DNA from: Vibrio alfacsensis
GTDB lineage: Bacteria > Pseudomonadota > Gammaproteobacteria > Enterobacterales > Vibrionaceae
DNA length: 64,000 nt
Assembly (NCBI RefSeq): GCF_003544875.1
Contig: NZ_CP032094.1
Coordinates: 248,001-312,000, forward strand
Direction of reading: 5' to 3'
Shown: positions 17,029 through 25,938 of the stretch, piece by piece
Numbering within the stretch: position 1 is the stretch's first letter
Layout: the number at the start of each line of letters is the position of its first letter
Notes under the pieces: generated by a model
The model's input: the letters and a program-made list of their open reading frames with translations, nothing else
The model's database searches: none
Told to the model about the DNA's origin: nothing
Position numbers and translations under genes: made by a program

Positions 17029-18237
17029 ATGAGTGTTCTATTTAGTTTATTTGGTATTGTTGCTCTGTTGGGCTGTGCGTTTTTGCTTTCCGAGAGTCGT
17101 TCTTCAATCAATTGGAAAACCGTTTCTCGAGCGTTATTGTTACAGATGGGCTTTGCTGCACTGGTTCTTTATTTCCCTTGGGGGCAAGCGGCATTGGCCA
17201 GTTTAAGTAGCGGTGTTGCGGGACTATTGAGTTTCGCCGATGAGGGGATAAAGTTTCTCTTTGGTGATCTTGCTTCTACTGGTTTTATCTTCGCTGTTCG
17301 TGTTCTTCCTATCATCATCTTCTTCAGTGCGCTTATCTCTGCCCTTTACTACTTGGGTATAATGCAAAAAGTCATTCAATTGATTGGTGGCGCTATCCAA
17401 AAGTTCTTGGGTACCAGCAAAGCAGAATCCCTTGTTGCGACGGGCAATATCTTCTTATCTCAAGGTGAGTCTCCACTGCTTATTCGTCCATTCTTGAAAA
17501 ACATGACGCGCTCAGAGCTGTTCGCTGTCATGGCAGGTGGTATGGCATCCGTCGCGGGCAGTGTACTCGGTGGCTATGCTGGACTTGGCGTTGAGCTTAA
17601 GTACCTGATTGCTGCAAGCTTCATGGCTGCACCTGGTAGTTTATTGATGGCTAAAATCATCATTCCTGAGCGTCAAACGCCAAGTGATTACAACGATATT
17701 GAGTTGGATAAGTCTGAAGAGAGCAACGTGATTGATGCTCTGGCAAGTGGTGCCATGGGCGGTATGAAAGTTGCCGTCGCAGTCGGTACCATGCTGATTG
17801 CTTTTGTGAGTGTGATTGCGATGGTGAACACAGGTCTAGAAAATCTAGGTGAGATGTTTGGCTTTGCAGGGATTACGCTGCAAGCTATTTTTGGTTACTT
17901 ATTTGCACCTCTAGCGTGGCTTATTGGTGTACCAAGCCATGAAGTACTTGCCGCCGGTTCTTACATTGGTCAGAAGATTGTCATGAACGAATTCGTTGCG
18001 TTTATCGACTTTGTTCAACACAAAGCGGCGTTAACAGAGCACACACAAGTAATCATTACTTTTGCACTGTGTGGCTTTGCAAACATTGGTTCTATTGCGA
18101 TTCAGCTTGGCTCTATCGGTGTGATGGCGCCTGAACGTCGTAAAGATGTGGCAAATATGGGCCTTAAAGCGGTAGCAGCAGGCACACTAGCAAACTTAAT
18201 GAGTGCATGTTTGGCGGGTATTTTTATCTCGCTGTAG
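17029..18237 (+). CDS. nupC: Concentrative nucleoside transporter, NupC type
   Basis: This inner-membrane symporter imports nucleosides with a cation (CNT family). The 402-residue protein has three N-terminal helices and the conserved core: QGESPLLIRPFLKNMTRSELFAVMAGGMASVAGSVLGGY and the C-terminal family motif GQKIVMNEFVAF, whose Asn-Glu contact nucleoside and ion. Length matches E. coli NupC (400). It ends at a strong terminator and appears to be transcribed alone. Confidence 0.93.
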   Translation: MSVLFSLFGIVALLGCAFLLSESRSSINWKTVSRALLLQMGFAALVLYFPWGQAALASLSSGVAGLLSFADEGIKFLFGDLASTGFIFAVRVLPIIIFFSALISALYYLGIMQKVIQLIGGAIQKFLGTSKAESLVATGNIFLSQGESPLLIRPFLKNMTRSELFAVMAGGMASVAGSVLGGYAGLGVELKYLIAASFMAAPGSLLMAKIIIPERQTPSDYNDIELDKSEESNVIDALASGAMGGMKVAVAVGTMLIAFVSVIAMVNTGLENLGEMFGFAGITLQAIFGYLFAPLAWLIGVPSHEVLAAGSYIGQKIVMNEFVAFIDFVQHKAALTEHTQVIITFALCGFANIGSIAIQLGSIGVMAPERRKDVANMGLKAVAAGTLANLMSACLAGIFISL

Positions 18238-18262
18238 GATCTGATATTCCATCATGACATGT

Positions 18263-18288
18263 AAACCCGCCTAATTGGCGGGTTTTAT
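18263..18288 (+). terminator. nupC terminator
   Basis: AAACCCGCC (18263-18271) pairs with GGCGGGTTT (18277-18285) around a 5-nt loop and continues into TTTT. Confidence 0.9.
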
Positions 18289-18313
18289 AAGGAAAATTTG
18301 TCGATGTTTGCTT

Positions 18314-18928
<615 letters not shown>

Positions 18929-19033
18929 ATAGTCGCCTTATAAAAATATGAATGATAAGAATAATAAATAGAACTCCCGACGTCATTGGTTAGTTGTTGA
19001 ACTAACACAAGAGTGTGAACCGATGGGAGACTT

Positions 19034-20389
19034 ATGTCTTATACGCCCAAAAAGCAGCGATACTTTGTGCTGTTCTTTTTTATTTTTCTTGTTGCCTGTG
19101 TGGCCATTACGGAACTTTTACATCAAAATTTAAACTTGCTTCGCCAACAACATGCTCAGGTTCAAGCAAAAAATCAGCTCGCGATTCTGGCCTCTAACCT
19201 AGAAGCGTCGGTCATGGCTGATATTTATAAAGTCAGCACCTTGGCCACTATCATTCCTTTATTGTCAGCCCGCGACCAAAGTAAGTTGGATATGGTCGTC
19301 AATCAAACTTTAGAAAAAGGCCGACACATTACAAGTATCGGGATCGCTCCAAACGATGTCATCACACACGTATATCCATTGCAGGGGAATGAACGAGCTA
19401 TCGGTTTAAATTATCGCTCATCACCTCAACAATGGGCTCAGGTACAAAAAGCAAAAGAGATTGAAGGCATTTTCATTGCAGGTCCAGTGACGCTGACACA
19501 GGGTGGATTTGGATTGATCGTTCGTGTGCCAATATTTACTGATTCCCCCAAAAACGCGCACTATTGGGGAATGGTCAGTGCAACCATTGATTTTAATGCA
19601 TTACTTGAAGATACCGGTATTCGTGAGTTCTCTCAGGCCTATCATGTGGTGTTACGGGGATATGATAGTAGTGGCCTGCTTGGAGAAGTGTTTTTTGGTC
19701 AATTGCAACCGAACGAAACCGTCAGAATCAAAGAGCGCGTTAACTTTCCGTATGGTGGGTGGAGTATGGAAGTTCATAGCAGCAGTGAATTTGAGCGAGG
19801 AGTTCCTTGGTATATTGTGAATGTCAGTCGCTTAGTCGGCTATTCAATTTTGCTCGTGATAAGCATCGCGATGTTGGTTATCTACCGATTGTATCGAGTT
19901 GCGAATGATCGTGCGCTTCATGATGAACTCACTCATTTACCCAATCGCCGCTATTTTATGCAAACGCTTAATCAACAGTTTGAAATCGCTAAGCGTTACA
20001 AAAAGCGTTATAGCTTTGCGTTGATAAATGTTGATCTTAATAAGTTCAAAGCAGTAAATGACAATTATGGGCATAGTGCGGGGGATGGCGTTTTGATCGC
20101 ATGTGCTCAACGAATAAAAAAGAGTCTTCGACGCTCAGATACGGTCGCGAGAGTAGGGGGCGATGAATTTTTGATCCTTATCCATAACCCGGTGACAGAG
20201 GCGAATGTTAAGTTATTGGTGGACAAGTTAAAGCAGGAAGTATTCTCAGAGCCGGTGGTTTATGGGAATGGTCATATTCGTTTTAATGCTAGTCTCGGTT
20301 ATGCGATGTTCCACCCGAGTATTGCGTCTCCGGAAGCGATGTTAAAAGTGGCTGATGAGTGGATGTATGCAGATAAGCGGCGCTCGTGA
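19034..20389 (+). CDS. Membrane diguanylate cyclase with CHASE-type sensor
   Basis: The protein makes c-di-GMP in response to a periplasmic signal. Residues about 9-30 are the first membrane helix. A CHASE-like periplasmic sensor of roughly 220 residues follows (SSPQQWAQVQKAKEIEGIFIAGPVTLTQGGFGL). A second helix lies near residues 268-288. The C-terminal GGDEF domain has DLNKFKAVNDNYGHSAGD and intact VGGDEFLIL near residue 375. No EAL domain follows. It stands just upstream of the qrr control region, transcribed in the same direction, without an obvious terminator between. Confidence 0.92.
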   Translation: MSYTPKKQRYFVLFFFIFLVACVAITELLHQNLNLLRQQHAQVQAKNQLAILASNLEASVMADIYKVSTLATIIPLLSARDQSKLDMVVNQTLEKGRHITSIGIAPNDVITHVYPLQGNERAIGLNYRSSPQQWAQVQKAKEIEGIFIAGPVTLTQGGFGLIVRVPIFTDSPKNAHYWGMVSATIDFNALLEDTGIREFSQAYHVVLRGYDSSGLLGEVFFGQLQPNETVRIKERVNFPYGGWSMEVHSSSEFERGVPWYIVNVSRLVGYSILLVISIAMLVIYRLYRVANDRALHDELTHLPNRRYFMQTLNQQFEIAKRYKKRYSFALINVDLNKFKAVNDNYGHSAGDGVLIACAQRIKKSLRRSDTVARVGGDEFLILIHNPVTEANVKLLVDKLKQEVFSEPVVYGNGHIRFNASLGYAMFHPSIASPEAMLKVADEWMYADKRRS

Positions 20390-20511
20390 TAACAGGGGGC
20401 GATAGACAAGGCCTGTCTACAAAATCCATTCATGTGGTATGTATTGGTTTTTGGTTAGCGGTTGTTGAGAAAACAATAAGTAGCATTGCACCAAATGGCA
20501 TATTTAAAAAG

Positions 20512-20541
20512 ATTCGCATTTTGCAATTCCAAAATGCGAAT
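20512..20541 (+). promoter_or_regulatory. LuxO-type activator sites of qrr
   Basis: A 12-bp perfect inverted repeat (ATTCGCATTTTG at 20512-20523, CAAAATGCGAAT at 20530-20541) contains TCGCATTTTGCAA (20514-20526), one mismatch from the LuxO consensus TTGCA-N3-TGCAA. A weaker mirror copy lies on the other arm. The sites are about 90-115 bp upstream of the qrr start, as known for qrr genes. Confidence 0.72.
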
Positions 20542-20601
20542 GCAGTGTTTGTTAAAGCAGCAATATGCATAAAAAGTCGGTTGTTTTTGGTGTTTTAAAG
20601 T

Positions 20602-20617
20602 TGGCACGCATTGTGCT
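20602..20617 (+). promoter_or_regulatory. Sigma-54 promoter of qrr
   Basis: TGGCACGCATTGTGCT fits the -24/-12 consensus, with GG at 20603-20604 and GC at 20615-20616, 10 bases apart. The predicted start, 12 bases after the -12 GC, falls exactly on the TGACCC that begins Qrr RNAs. Confidence 0.88.
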
Positions 20618-20627
20618 TTATTAGTAG

Positions 20628-20735
20628 TGACCCTTCTTAAGCCGAGGGTCACCTAGCCAACTGACGTTGTTAGTGAACGTATTTTGTTCACACATATATA
20701 CCGCCAATCACCTTTATTGTGGTTGGCGTTTTTTC
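20628..20735 (+). ncRNA. qrr: Qrr quorum-regulatory small RNA
   Basis: This roughly 108-nt Hfq-type RNA belongs to the family that represses luxR/hapR-type master regulators at low cell density. The 5' hairpin TGACCCTT...GAGGGTCA is followed by the near-invariant pairing core, which includes AGCCAACTGACGTTGTTAGT. A second hairpin with GTGAAC and GTTCAC arms follows, then an intrinsic terminator: CGCCAATCAC (20702-20711) pairs with GTGGTTGGCG (20719-20728), then TTTTTT. It has a sigma-54 promoter and LuxO-like sites. luxO is not adjacent, so this is one of the orphan copies (Qrr2-5 type); which number cannot be told. Confidence 0.93.
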
Positions 20736-20755
20736 TTTTTGGCCCCCAAGGTCGG

Positions 20756-22312
20756 TTAGAGATTGATCGTCTGCAGTTCATCGTTCGCTTCTCCTGAATC
20801 CCCACACTTGCTGTAACAACTTGGTTGCCTTGGGCATACCGCTCCTCTAGAACAAATTAATCTGGCTTGGGTCTGAATACCTCGTTCAATCCAGTTGATG
20901 TTTAGGATCTTAGCGACGGTTGTTAGGTCTTTTTTGATGCTTTGCGGAATCATTGCACTACCCCCCGATTCAACACACAACGATTTGAGTTCTTGCGCAA
21001 TAGCGATAGCATCACCACCTTGAGCTGAAATTGCAGGGTTAAGATCGATGCCCGCACACAGCACGCGATTATTGCCTGCAGGGTCGAATACGTTGACCGA
21101 CTCACAGCAGTAAATACGAGGTTCATCACCGACATTTAGAATCGATATTTGTGCTGAACTCGTATCAAGTGGTTCTGATAATCGACGGAAAACGGCCCAA
21201 TGCTGACAAGGATCGTTAACCGTTCGCATGTTGCCCCAAGGGAGTGGAATGCCATTTCCTCGATAAACGGCTTTCAGCTTCCCGGGACCGTAAGCATCAA
21301 AGTAATGCCAATGAGGGTAGGGAGAGACAACGGTCATCCGACGCATCGCGACAGAGGGTGACACTCCTGCTTTCTTATGAACCGAGATTTCGTACCCGGA
21401 TCTATCCAGTAATTGTCTAAATGGCACTTTCGGGCACAACAAAGCTCCGGCGAAAAAGCTCGACTCAAAATCTCGCCATGCTTGAAGAATGTCTTGCGAG
21501 TTCAGCCCGGAGCTTGATGTCGGGCCATCGGTTTGTTCCCAGTTATTTTGTTGGCCAATAGACAGGACATTGTTCATACCATCATTGCTGTGCAACACAC
21601 GGTGGCCTATGTAGACGGCGAGGTCGTATTTTAAGCGGGTTGGATAGTCACGCATGCGTTTATTGAGATAGATGGTTCCCGGCGCTTCCATAAAGGAGGT
21701 GACGAGCTGTTTCGCGCTCACTCCCAATTCATCAATCACATCTTGTGGAGCTCGGTCAACCCAACGAATACTTAGCCCCATGCTCTTGGCGATGTCGATC
21801 AAGTCCTCGACTGATAGGTTCAAGCGTTTTAGGCCAACTTCTTCAGCGGCGCGCTCTAAATCTGGAAAATGGTTTTGATGGTTTTCTTGGTGTGCACGGA
21901 TAAGCAAATGTGCGAATTGACGGCCGGTAATACCGGTTTGCGAGAGCATCTCTGGAATCGCGATCTGGAGAATGTCATTCGAAAACAAAAAACTAGGTTC
22001 TAGTGCCATACCACTAATGCCACCACGATTCCCTTTGTTGGGGGTAATGGCTTCAAGCTCTGGTTCATCGTCCAAAAACCAGGTGGGATCTTTTTGAAAA
22101 ACTTCGGCAATCACCTCTAACATATCGATGCTAGGGACCCGCTTTCCACGTTCGATCATGGATAAGTAGGAAACCGATGGTGCGTACTCCGGATTTATCC
22201 TCACACAACGGGCAGATAAGTCCTCCATGGTTAAATGGTTGTTTTTTCTTAGATTGCGAATTTTCGTACCTAAGAAATGAGATTGACGAATAAGACTCTT
22301 TGACACTGGCAT
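20756..22312 (-). CDS. Xre-family transcription regulator with DUF3612-type C-terminal domain
   Basis: The 518-residue protein has an N-terminal Xre helix-turn-helix (residues about 12-75, LGTKIRNLRKNNHLTMEDLS...SYLSMIERGKRVPS). A long C-terminal region is related to the RamB/ScfR class of acyl-CoA-linked regulators (DUF3612, from memory). A cysteine cluster, CSRGAVCPRQPSCYSKC, near the C-terminus could bind a metal or FeS cluster. The start at 22312 has no visible ribosome binding site. Instead, three direct repeats lie right upstream and may be its own operator. It is divergent from the unknown gene at 22562, which may be a target. Confidence 0.8.
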   Translation of the reverse strand: MPVSKSLIRQSHFLGTKIRNLRKNNHLTMEDLSARCVRINPEYAPSVSYLSMIERGKRVPSIDMLEVIAEVFQKDPTWFLDDEPELEAITPNKGNRGGISGMALEPSFLFSNDILQIAIPEMLSQTGITGRQFAHLLIRAHQENHQNHFPDLERAAEEVGLKRLNLSVEDLIDIAKSMGLSIRWVDRAPQDVIDELGVSAKQLVTSFMEAPGTIYLNKRMRDYPTRLKYDLAVYIGHRVLHSNDGMNNVLSIGQQNNWEQTDGPTSSSGLNSQDILQAWRDFESSFFAGALLCPKVPFRQLLDRSGYEISVHKKAGVSPSVAMRRMTVVSPYPHWHYFDAYGPGKLKAVYRGNGIPLPWGNMRTVNDPCQHWAVFRRLSEPLDTSSAQISILNVGDEPRIYCCESVNVFDPAGNNRVLCAGIDLNPAISAQGGDAIAIAQELKSLCVESGGSAMIPQSIKKDLTTVAKILNINWIERGIQTQARLICSRGAVCPRQPSCYSKCGDSGEANDELQTINL

Positions 22313-22313
22313 T

Positions 22314-22350
22314 TTGTAAAATTCACATTGTAAAATTTTGTTGTGAAATT
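22314..22350. promoter_or_regulatory. Three direct repeats: candidate operator of the Xre regulator
   Basis: TTGTAAAATT occurs at 22314-22323 and 22328-22337, and TTGTGAAATT at 22341-22350. The 13-14 bp spacing is just over one helical turn. They lie directly upstream of the Xre gene start, in the divergent spacer. Confidence 0.5.
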
Positions 22351-22561
22351 GTAGTCAATTATTCGCTAGTCTACATAATAAGCAGGCAAGAAAATTAACC
22401 ATCAACTTCACAGATTTGCCTGAAACTTAAACAGAGGTTTTAAGTTTTACTCTAAGTAGTAGGAAGTTACGCCAAATAGACTGTTTAAGGGCACAAGTAA
22501 AGTGTTTAAGTGCAGTAGTTAGTTTTGGTGCAGTAGAGTATTTAAGTGCGAGGATACGACG

Positions 22562-23140
22562 ATGAATATGCTGAATTTCGATAAAAAAGACATCCAACAA
22601 CAAGAACGCCCATTTATCGCTGAAGCTGTATTTGCCGTCGAGGCGGTAAGTGCAGAACAGCAGAGCGAGAAGCAAATGAAGGCGAAACAGCTTTTAGACC
22701 GCATGTTCCCGCTAGAGAACGGGTCACACCAAGATGTATCAAGTTACGTGATTGATTACCGACATGTGATGGTTTACTTCAAAGATGGGACGCATAGTGG
22801 CCTTAAATGCCCTAAACACTTTGTTGCCTACACGGGTGAAAAGGAAGATCCAAAGTCGATTCTTTTTAAAGATGAATCGGGTAGCCATGTGGAAGTGATG
22901 TTTGGTTGTCACAAAGGCACAGGTTGCGTAGAACTTATGGATATTGATGATATTCAACTAGAGACTCGTACGACCTTTAGCCCTGAGTTAACGGGCAATG
23001 CACCGACGGCGATGCGCCATTGGATTAGCCTAATTAAAGGTGATAAAAAAGGGAAACCGATGGCTTGCAGTGAGGACAAAGAGTACACCGCTAAGAATGG
23101 TGAAGACTACTTCTTAAGCTATTGTTATAGCGTTGACTAG
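22562..23140 (+). CDS. Conserved-looking protein of unknown function (192 aa)
   Basis: I do not recognise the family. The product is soluble and acidic, with no signal peptide or membrane helix. It has a variable N-terminal 50 residues and then a compact segment (LENGSHQDVSSYVIDYRHVMVYFKDGTHSGLK) rich in alternating hydrophobic residues. The cysteines are scattered and form no obvious metal site. The ATG at 22562 has GAGGA about 7 bases upstream. It is divergent from the Xre regulator and ends at a strong terminator, so control by that regulator is plausible. Confidence 0.75.
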   Translation: MNMLNFDKKDIQQQERPFIAEAVFAVEAVSAEQQSEKQMKAKQLLDRMFPLENGSHQDVSSYVIDYRHVMVYFKDGTHSGLKCPKHFVAYTGEKEDPKSILFKDESGSHVEVMFGCHKGTGCVELMDIDDIQLETRTTFSPELTGNAPTAMRHWISLIKGDKKGKPMACSEDKEYTAKNGEDYFLSYCYSVD

Positions 23141-23195
23141 CTACAGTGTTTACTCGAGACAGTGTTGATTTGCTTTTAATGAAGTTAGAAATAAT

Positions 23196-23228
23196 AAACC
23201 CCAAGCAGACGCTTGGGGTTTGTTTTTT
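23196..23228 (+). terminator. Terminator after the 22562 gene
   Basis: AAACCCCAAGC (23196-23206) pairs with GCTTGGGGTTT (23211-23221) around a 4-nt loop, followed by a T-run. Confidence 0.92.
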
Positions 23229-23298
23229 TAGTCAAGAATTTAAACGAAGTTGTCACCCGTTATAACCGCTTGGGATGGGCTGTTTATTACGGTTGGTA

Positions 23299-24312
23299 TC
23301 AGACAGGCATCACCCGATTTCGACCGAGTTGTTTTGCCTCATAGAGTTGTTTGTCTGCTTTGTTGATCAGCGTTTCTAACGTATCGCCGATCTCGTATTC
23401 AGCAACGCCAAAAGAGGCGGTCACACTTTGCACTTGGGTGCCCGAACGTTTGTCTGTAACGTGCAGTTTTTCAATCATACGACGTAATGTATCTGCATAT
23501 TGACGAGCTATCCGCAGAGACTTGTTTGGGACGATTAACGCAAATTCCTCGCCGCCGAAACGATAGGCACATATGCCATCGCGACAACTTTGCTGCAATC
23601 GGCGTGCGATCCCTTTGATGACAGTATCACCAAATAAGTGACCATAGTTATCATTGAATGCTTTGAAATGATCAATATCGAGCATGACAAGTGACATGTT
23701 CTGATTGCTCTCAATTAGGGCATTTAAATCACTGTCGAAAGCGCGTCGGTTATACAATTTAGACAGGCCATCAAACAAGGCGTCTTTTTGAACTTCGGCG
23801 AGTTGGCTTTTCAGGCGGGAGATTTCTTCACTCGCGTTGGTCAGTTGACTATTGAGAAATTTAGTTGAGTGGCGAATTTCTCGGGATTCAGCTACGAGTT
23901 GACGGATCACGCTCATCACTTCTTCAATACTTAGGCTATTGTCTTCCACTTTTTCCAATTTGGAAAAACTCTTATCAACCATATCAGAGAATGAGGATGT
24001 ATCACTGATCGTGTCGTTCATGGAGCTTGTGAGTTCACCTAGTAGCACTTCGACATTCGTCTTTAACTCTTCTAGGCTAGTTTCAGCTTTGCTTGCAACA
24101 TAGTTGTTATAGAGCTGTTTGTGTACGGCTGGTGGACAAGTCTCGTAGTTTTCGAGGACTCGATCTAACTCCATATTCAGCTCAGGCATAGTTTTATCGA
24201 CGTAGGTATACCAAAGCGCGTAGTTCGCTGGTGTTGCGGCTACGTGGTTTTTGATCATGAGTGGAACGGCTTTTCTGAGGTTAGCGGCTGATTTTTTAAA
24301 CTCGTCGGTCAT
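23299..24312 (-). CDS. Cytoplasmic diguanylate cyclase, VCA0956 homologue
   Basis: This c-di-GMP synthase lacks membrane helices. The N-terminal 170 residues (AVPLMIKNHVAATPANYALWYTYVD, then a coiled coil) form a sensor of unknown ligand. The GGDEF domain follows with LDIDHFKAFNDNYGHLFGD and active site RFGGEEFALI near residues 250-258. The whole chain aligns by eye with V. cholerae VCA0956 (about 339 aa), an enzyme often used to raise c-di-GMP. The residues before GGEEF (RDGICAYRF) do not give a clean RxxD inhibitory site, so feedback inhibition may be weak. Confidence 0.93.
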   Translation of the reverse strand: MTDEFKKSAANLRKAVPLMIKNHVAATPANYALWYTYVDKTMPELNMELDRVLENYETCPPAVHKQLYNNYVASKAETSLEELKTNVEVLLGELTSSMNDTISDTSSFSDMVDKSFSKLEKVEDNSLSIEEVMSVIRQLVAESREIRHSTKFLNSQLTNASEEISRLKSQLAEVQKDALFDGLSKLYNRRAFDSDLNALIESNQNMSLVMLDIDHFKAFNDNYGHLFGDTVIKGIARRLQQSCRDGICAYRFGGEEFALIVPNKSLRIARQYADTLRRMIEKLHVTDKRSGTQVQSVTASFGVAEYEIGDTLETLINKADKQLYEAKQLGRNRVMPV

Positions 24313-24522
24313 CTATGCGGTATAACGTGCAAATAACATTATCTTTAGGTTAACGGATATAACGAGATACCGCTTTAAAATTTTGCCATTTTGAGTCAAT
24401 AAACTTAAAAAAATGGGCAAATAATCAAACAAATACCTCAAAAGGTGTACGTGATAAGGCTAAATTTATAAATTGCAGCAATCGTTTGTTTACCAAGTGG
24501 CCATCCAGAAAATCGTTTGTTC

Positions 24523-24548
24523 TGATCTCATTTATCTTCTAAACGTAG
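24523..24548 (+). promoter_or_regulatory. Possible ECF (RpoE-ChrR type) promoter of the photolyase operon
   Basis: TGATC (24523-24527) and CGTAG (24544-24548) are 16 bases apart, resembling the TGATC / CGTA elements of ChrR-controlled ECF sigma factors that respond to singlet oxygen. A start near 24555 would leave a leader of about 32 nt. The rest of the 24313-24586 gap shows nothing else I recognise. Confidence 0.4.
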
Positions 24549-24586
24549 AAATTACTTAGTTGTTCCCGTTTGCCTGAGAGAATCAT

Positions 24587-25921
24587 TTGAGTAAAAGAAT
24601 CGGATTATATTGGTTTACTAACGATTTAAGAGTGCATGACAATTTGCTTCTGAGCAATGCAGTGCAAGAGGTGGACGAGCTTCTATGTTTGTATTGTTAT
24701 CCAAGCATCACCCCCTTTTTATCTCATTACTCTCAAGTCTCCCAGCTTGGACAAGGTAGGCAGCGCTTTATTAAAGATGCGCTTTTGTGTCTCGATAATT
24801 CTCTTAATTCTCTTGGGCAACGACTCACTGTTGTCAACCTCAGCCCCTGGCCAGCTTTGCAACATGCGATTGAGCAAATAGGAGTAACGCATTTATTTGT
24901 CAATGCGAATGCGGGGGTGGATGAGCAAAGAGCGGTAGAAATAATTAAGAGACAGAATCCACACCTAATTGTTACTCAAAAGGAAACTTGCACGTTGTTC
25001 ACTCAGGAACAACTGCCGTTCACTTTGCGAGAGTTGCCGAAAACATTTACTCAATTTCGAAAGAGAGCTGAATGTCTGACAGTCTGCTCTCCAGTTGATA
25101 AAGTCCAAGTGTTACCTAGGATGATGACCTACGAGCCAGAGGCTTTGTTGTGCCTGTCCGCATCAAACAAACATCGTTCTTTTTTTGGTGGAGAGAGAGC
25201 AGGGCTGGAACATTGTCGTCAATATTTTGCATCGACACTAGCCAGTGAATACAAACAAACGCGCAATGGTTTAGATGGCATGGATTACTCGACTAAGTTT
25301 TCTCCTTGGTTAGCTAATGGGTGCCTTTCTCCGAAAACCATTTATGCCATGTTGAAACATTATGAAGCCGCGAATGGCGCAAATGATTCAACCTATTGGA
25401 TTTATTTCGAACTGCTTTGGCGTGAATACTTTTATTGGTATGCCCGTCGATACAAGCGACAGCTCTTTCGGTTCGGTGGTATCCAAAATAAAGCCCCACT
25501 CACCAGCTTTTATGCCCACCGTTTCCAGCAATGGAAGAAAGGAGAAACCCCTTTCCCTATTGTTAACGCTTGCATGCACCAACTAAACGAAACGGGTTAC
25601 ATGTCGAACCGTGGTAGGCAATTGGTTGCAAGTTGTTTGGTGCACGAGCTTGGCCTTGATTGGCGCTATGGTGCGGCATATTTTGAATCACAATTGATCG
25701 ACTACGACGTGGCATCGAACTGGGGAAATTGGCAATACCTGGCTGGGGTCGGGGCCGATCCTCGTGGGACACGACAATTCAATCTCGAAAAACAGACGCA
25801 GATGTATGACCCATATATGGAATTTATTGACCGATGGAAAGGACGTTGCGCAGGCGCACATTTGGATAGTGTAGATATGGTCGATTGGCCTATTGTGACG
25901 GACAGCAATGGCAATACTTAG
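24587..25921 (+). CDS. Cryptochrome DASH
   Basis: This FAD protein of the photolyase family acts on UV lesions in single-stranded DNA or as a light sensor. The N-terminal antenna domain begins [20 protein letters not shown]. The C-terminal FAD domain has the DASH signature [25 protein letters not shown] and [17 protein letters not shown]. The 444-residue length fits the family. The start is TTG at 24587, with GAGAG about 6 bases upstream; no better ATG precedes the conserved YWF strand. It leads an operon with the FeS photolyase-like gene and an SDR gene. Confidence 0.9.
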   Translation: MSKRIGLYWFTNDLRVHDNLLLSNAVQEVDELLCLYCYPSITPFLSHYSQVSQLGQGRQRFIKDALLCLDNSLNSLGQRLTVVNLSPWPALQHAIEQIGVTHLFVNANAGVDEQRAVEIIKRQNPHLIVTQKETCTLFTQEQLPFTLRELPKTFTQFRKRAECLTVCSPVDKVQVLPRMMTYEPEALLCLSASNKHRSFFGGERAGLEHCRQYFASTLASEYKQTRNGLDGMDYSTKFSPWLANGCLSPKTIYAMLKHYEAANGANDSTYWIYFELLWREYFYWYARRYKRQLFRFGGIQNKAPLTSFYAHRFQQWKKGETPFPIVNACMHQLNETGYMSNRGRQLVASCLVHELGLDWRYGAAYFESQLIDYDVASNWGNWQYLAGVGADPRGTRQFNLEKQTQMYDPYMEFIDRWKGRCAGAHLDSVDMVDWPIVTDSNGNT

Positions 25922-25938
25922 TCATCGGAGACATCGTA

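Noticed and set aside
20386..20598. A 70-residue plus-strand frame over the qrr control region
   Set aside because: It covers the LuxO palindrome, has no recognisable domain and is best explained as chance.
20628..20735. VqmR small RNA
   Set aside because: The core and 5' hairpin are those of Qrr RNAs, and the sigma-54 promoter and LuxO-like sites fit Qrr; no vqmA is adjacent.
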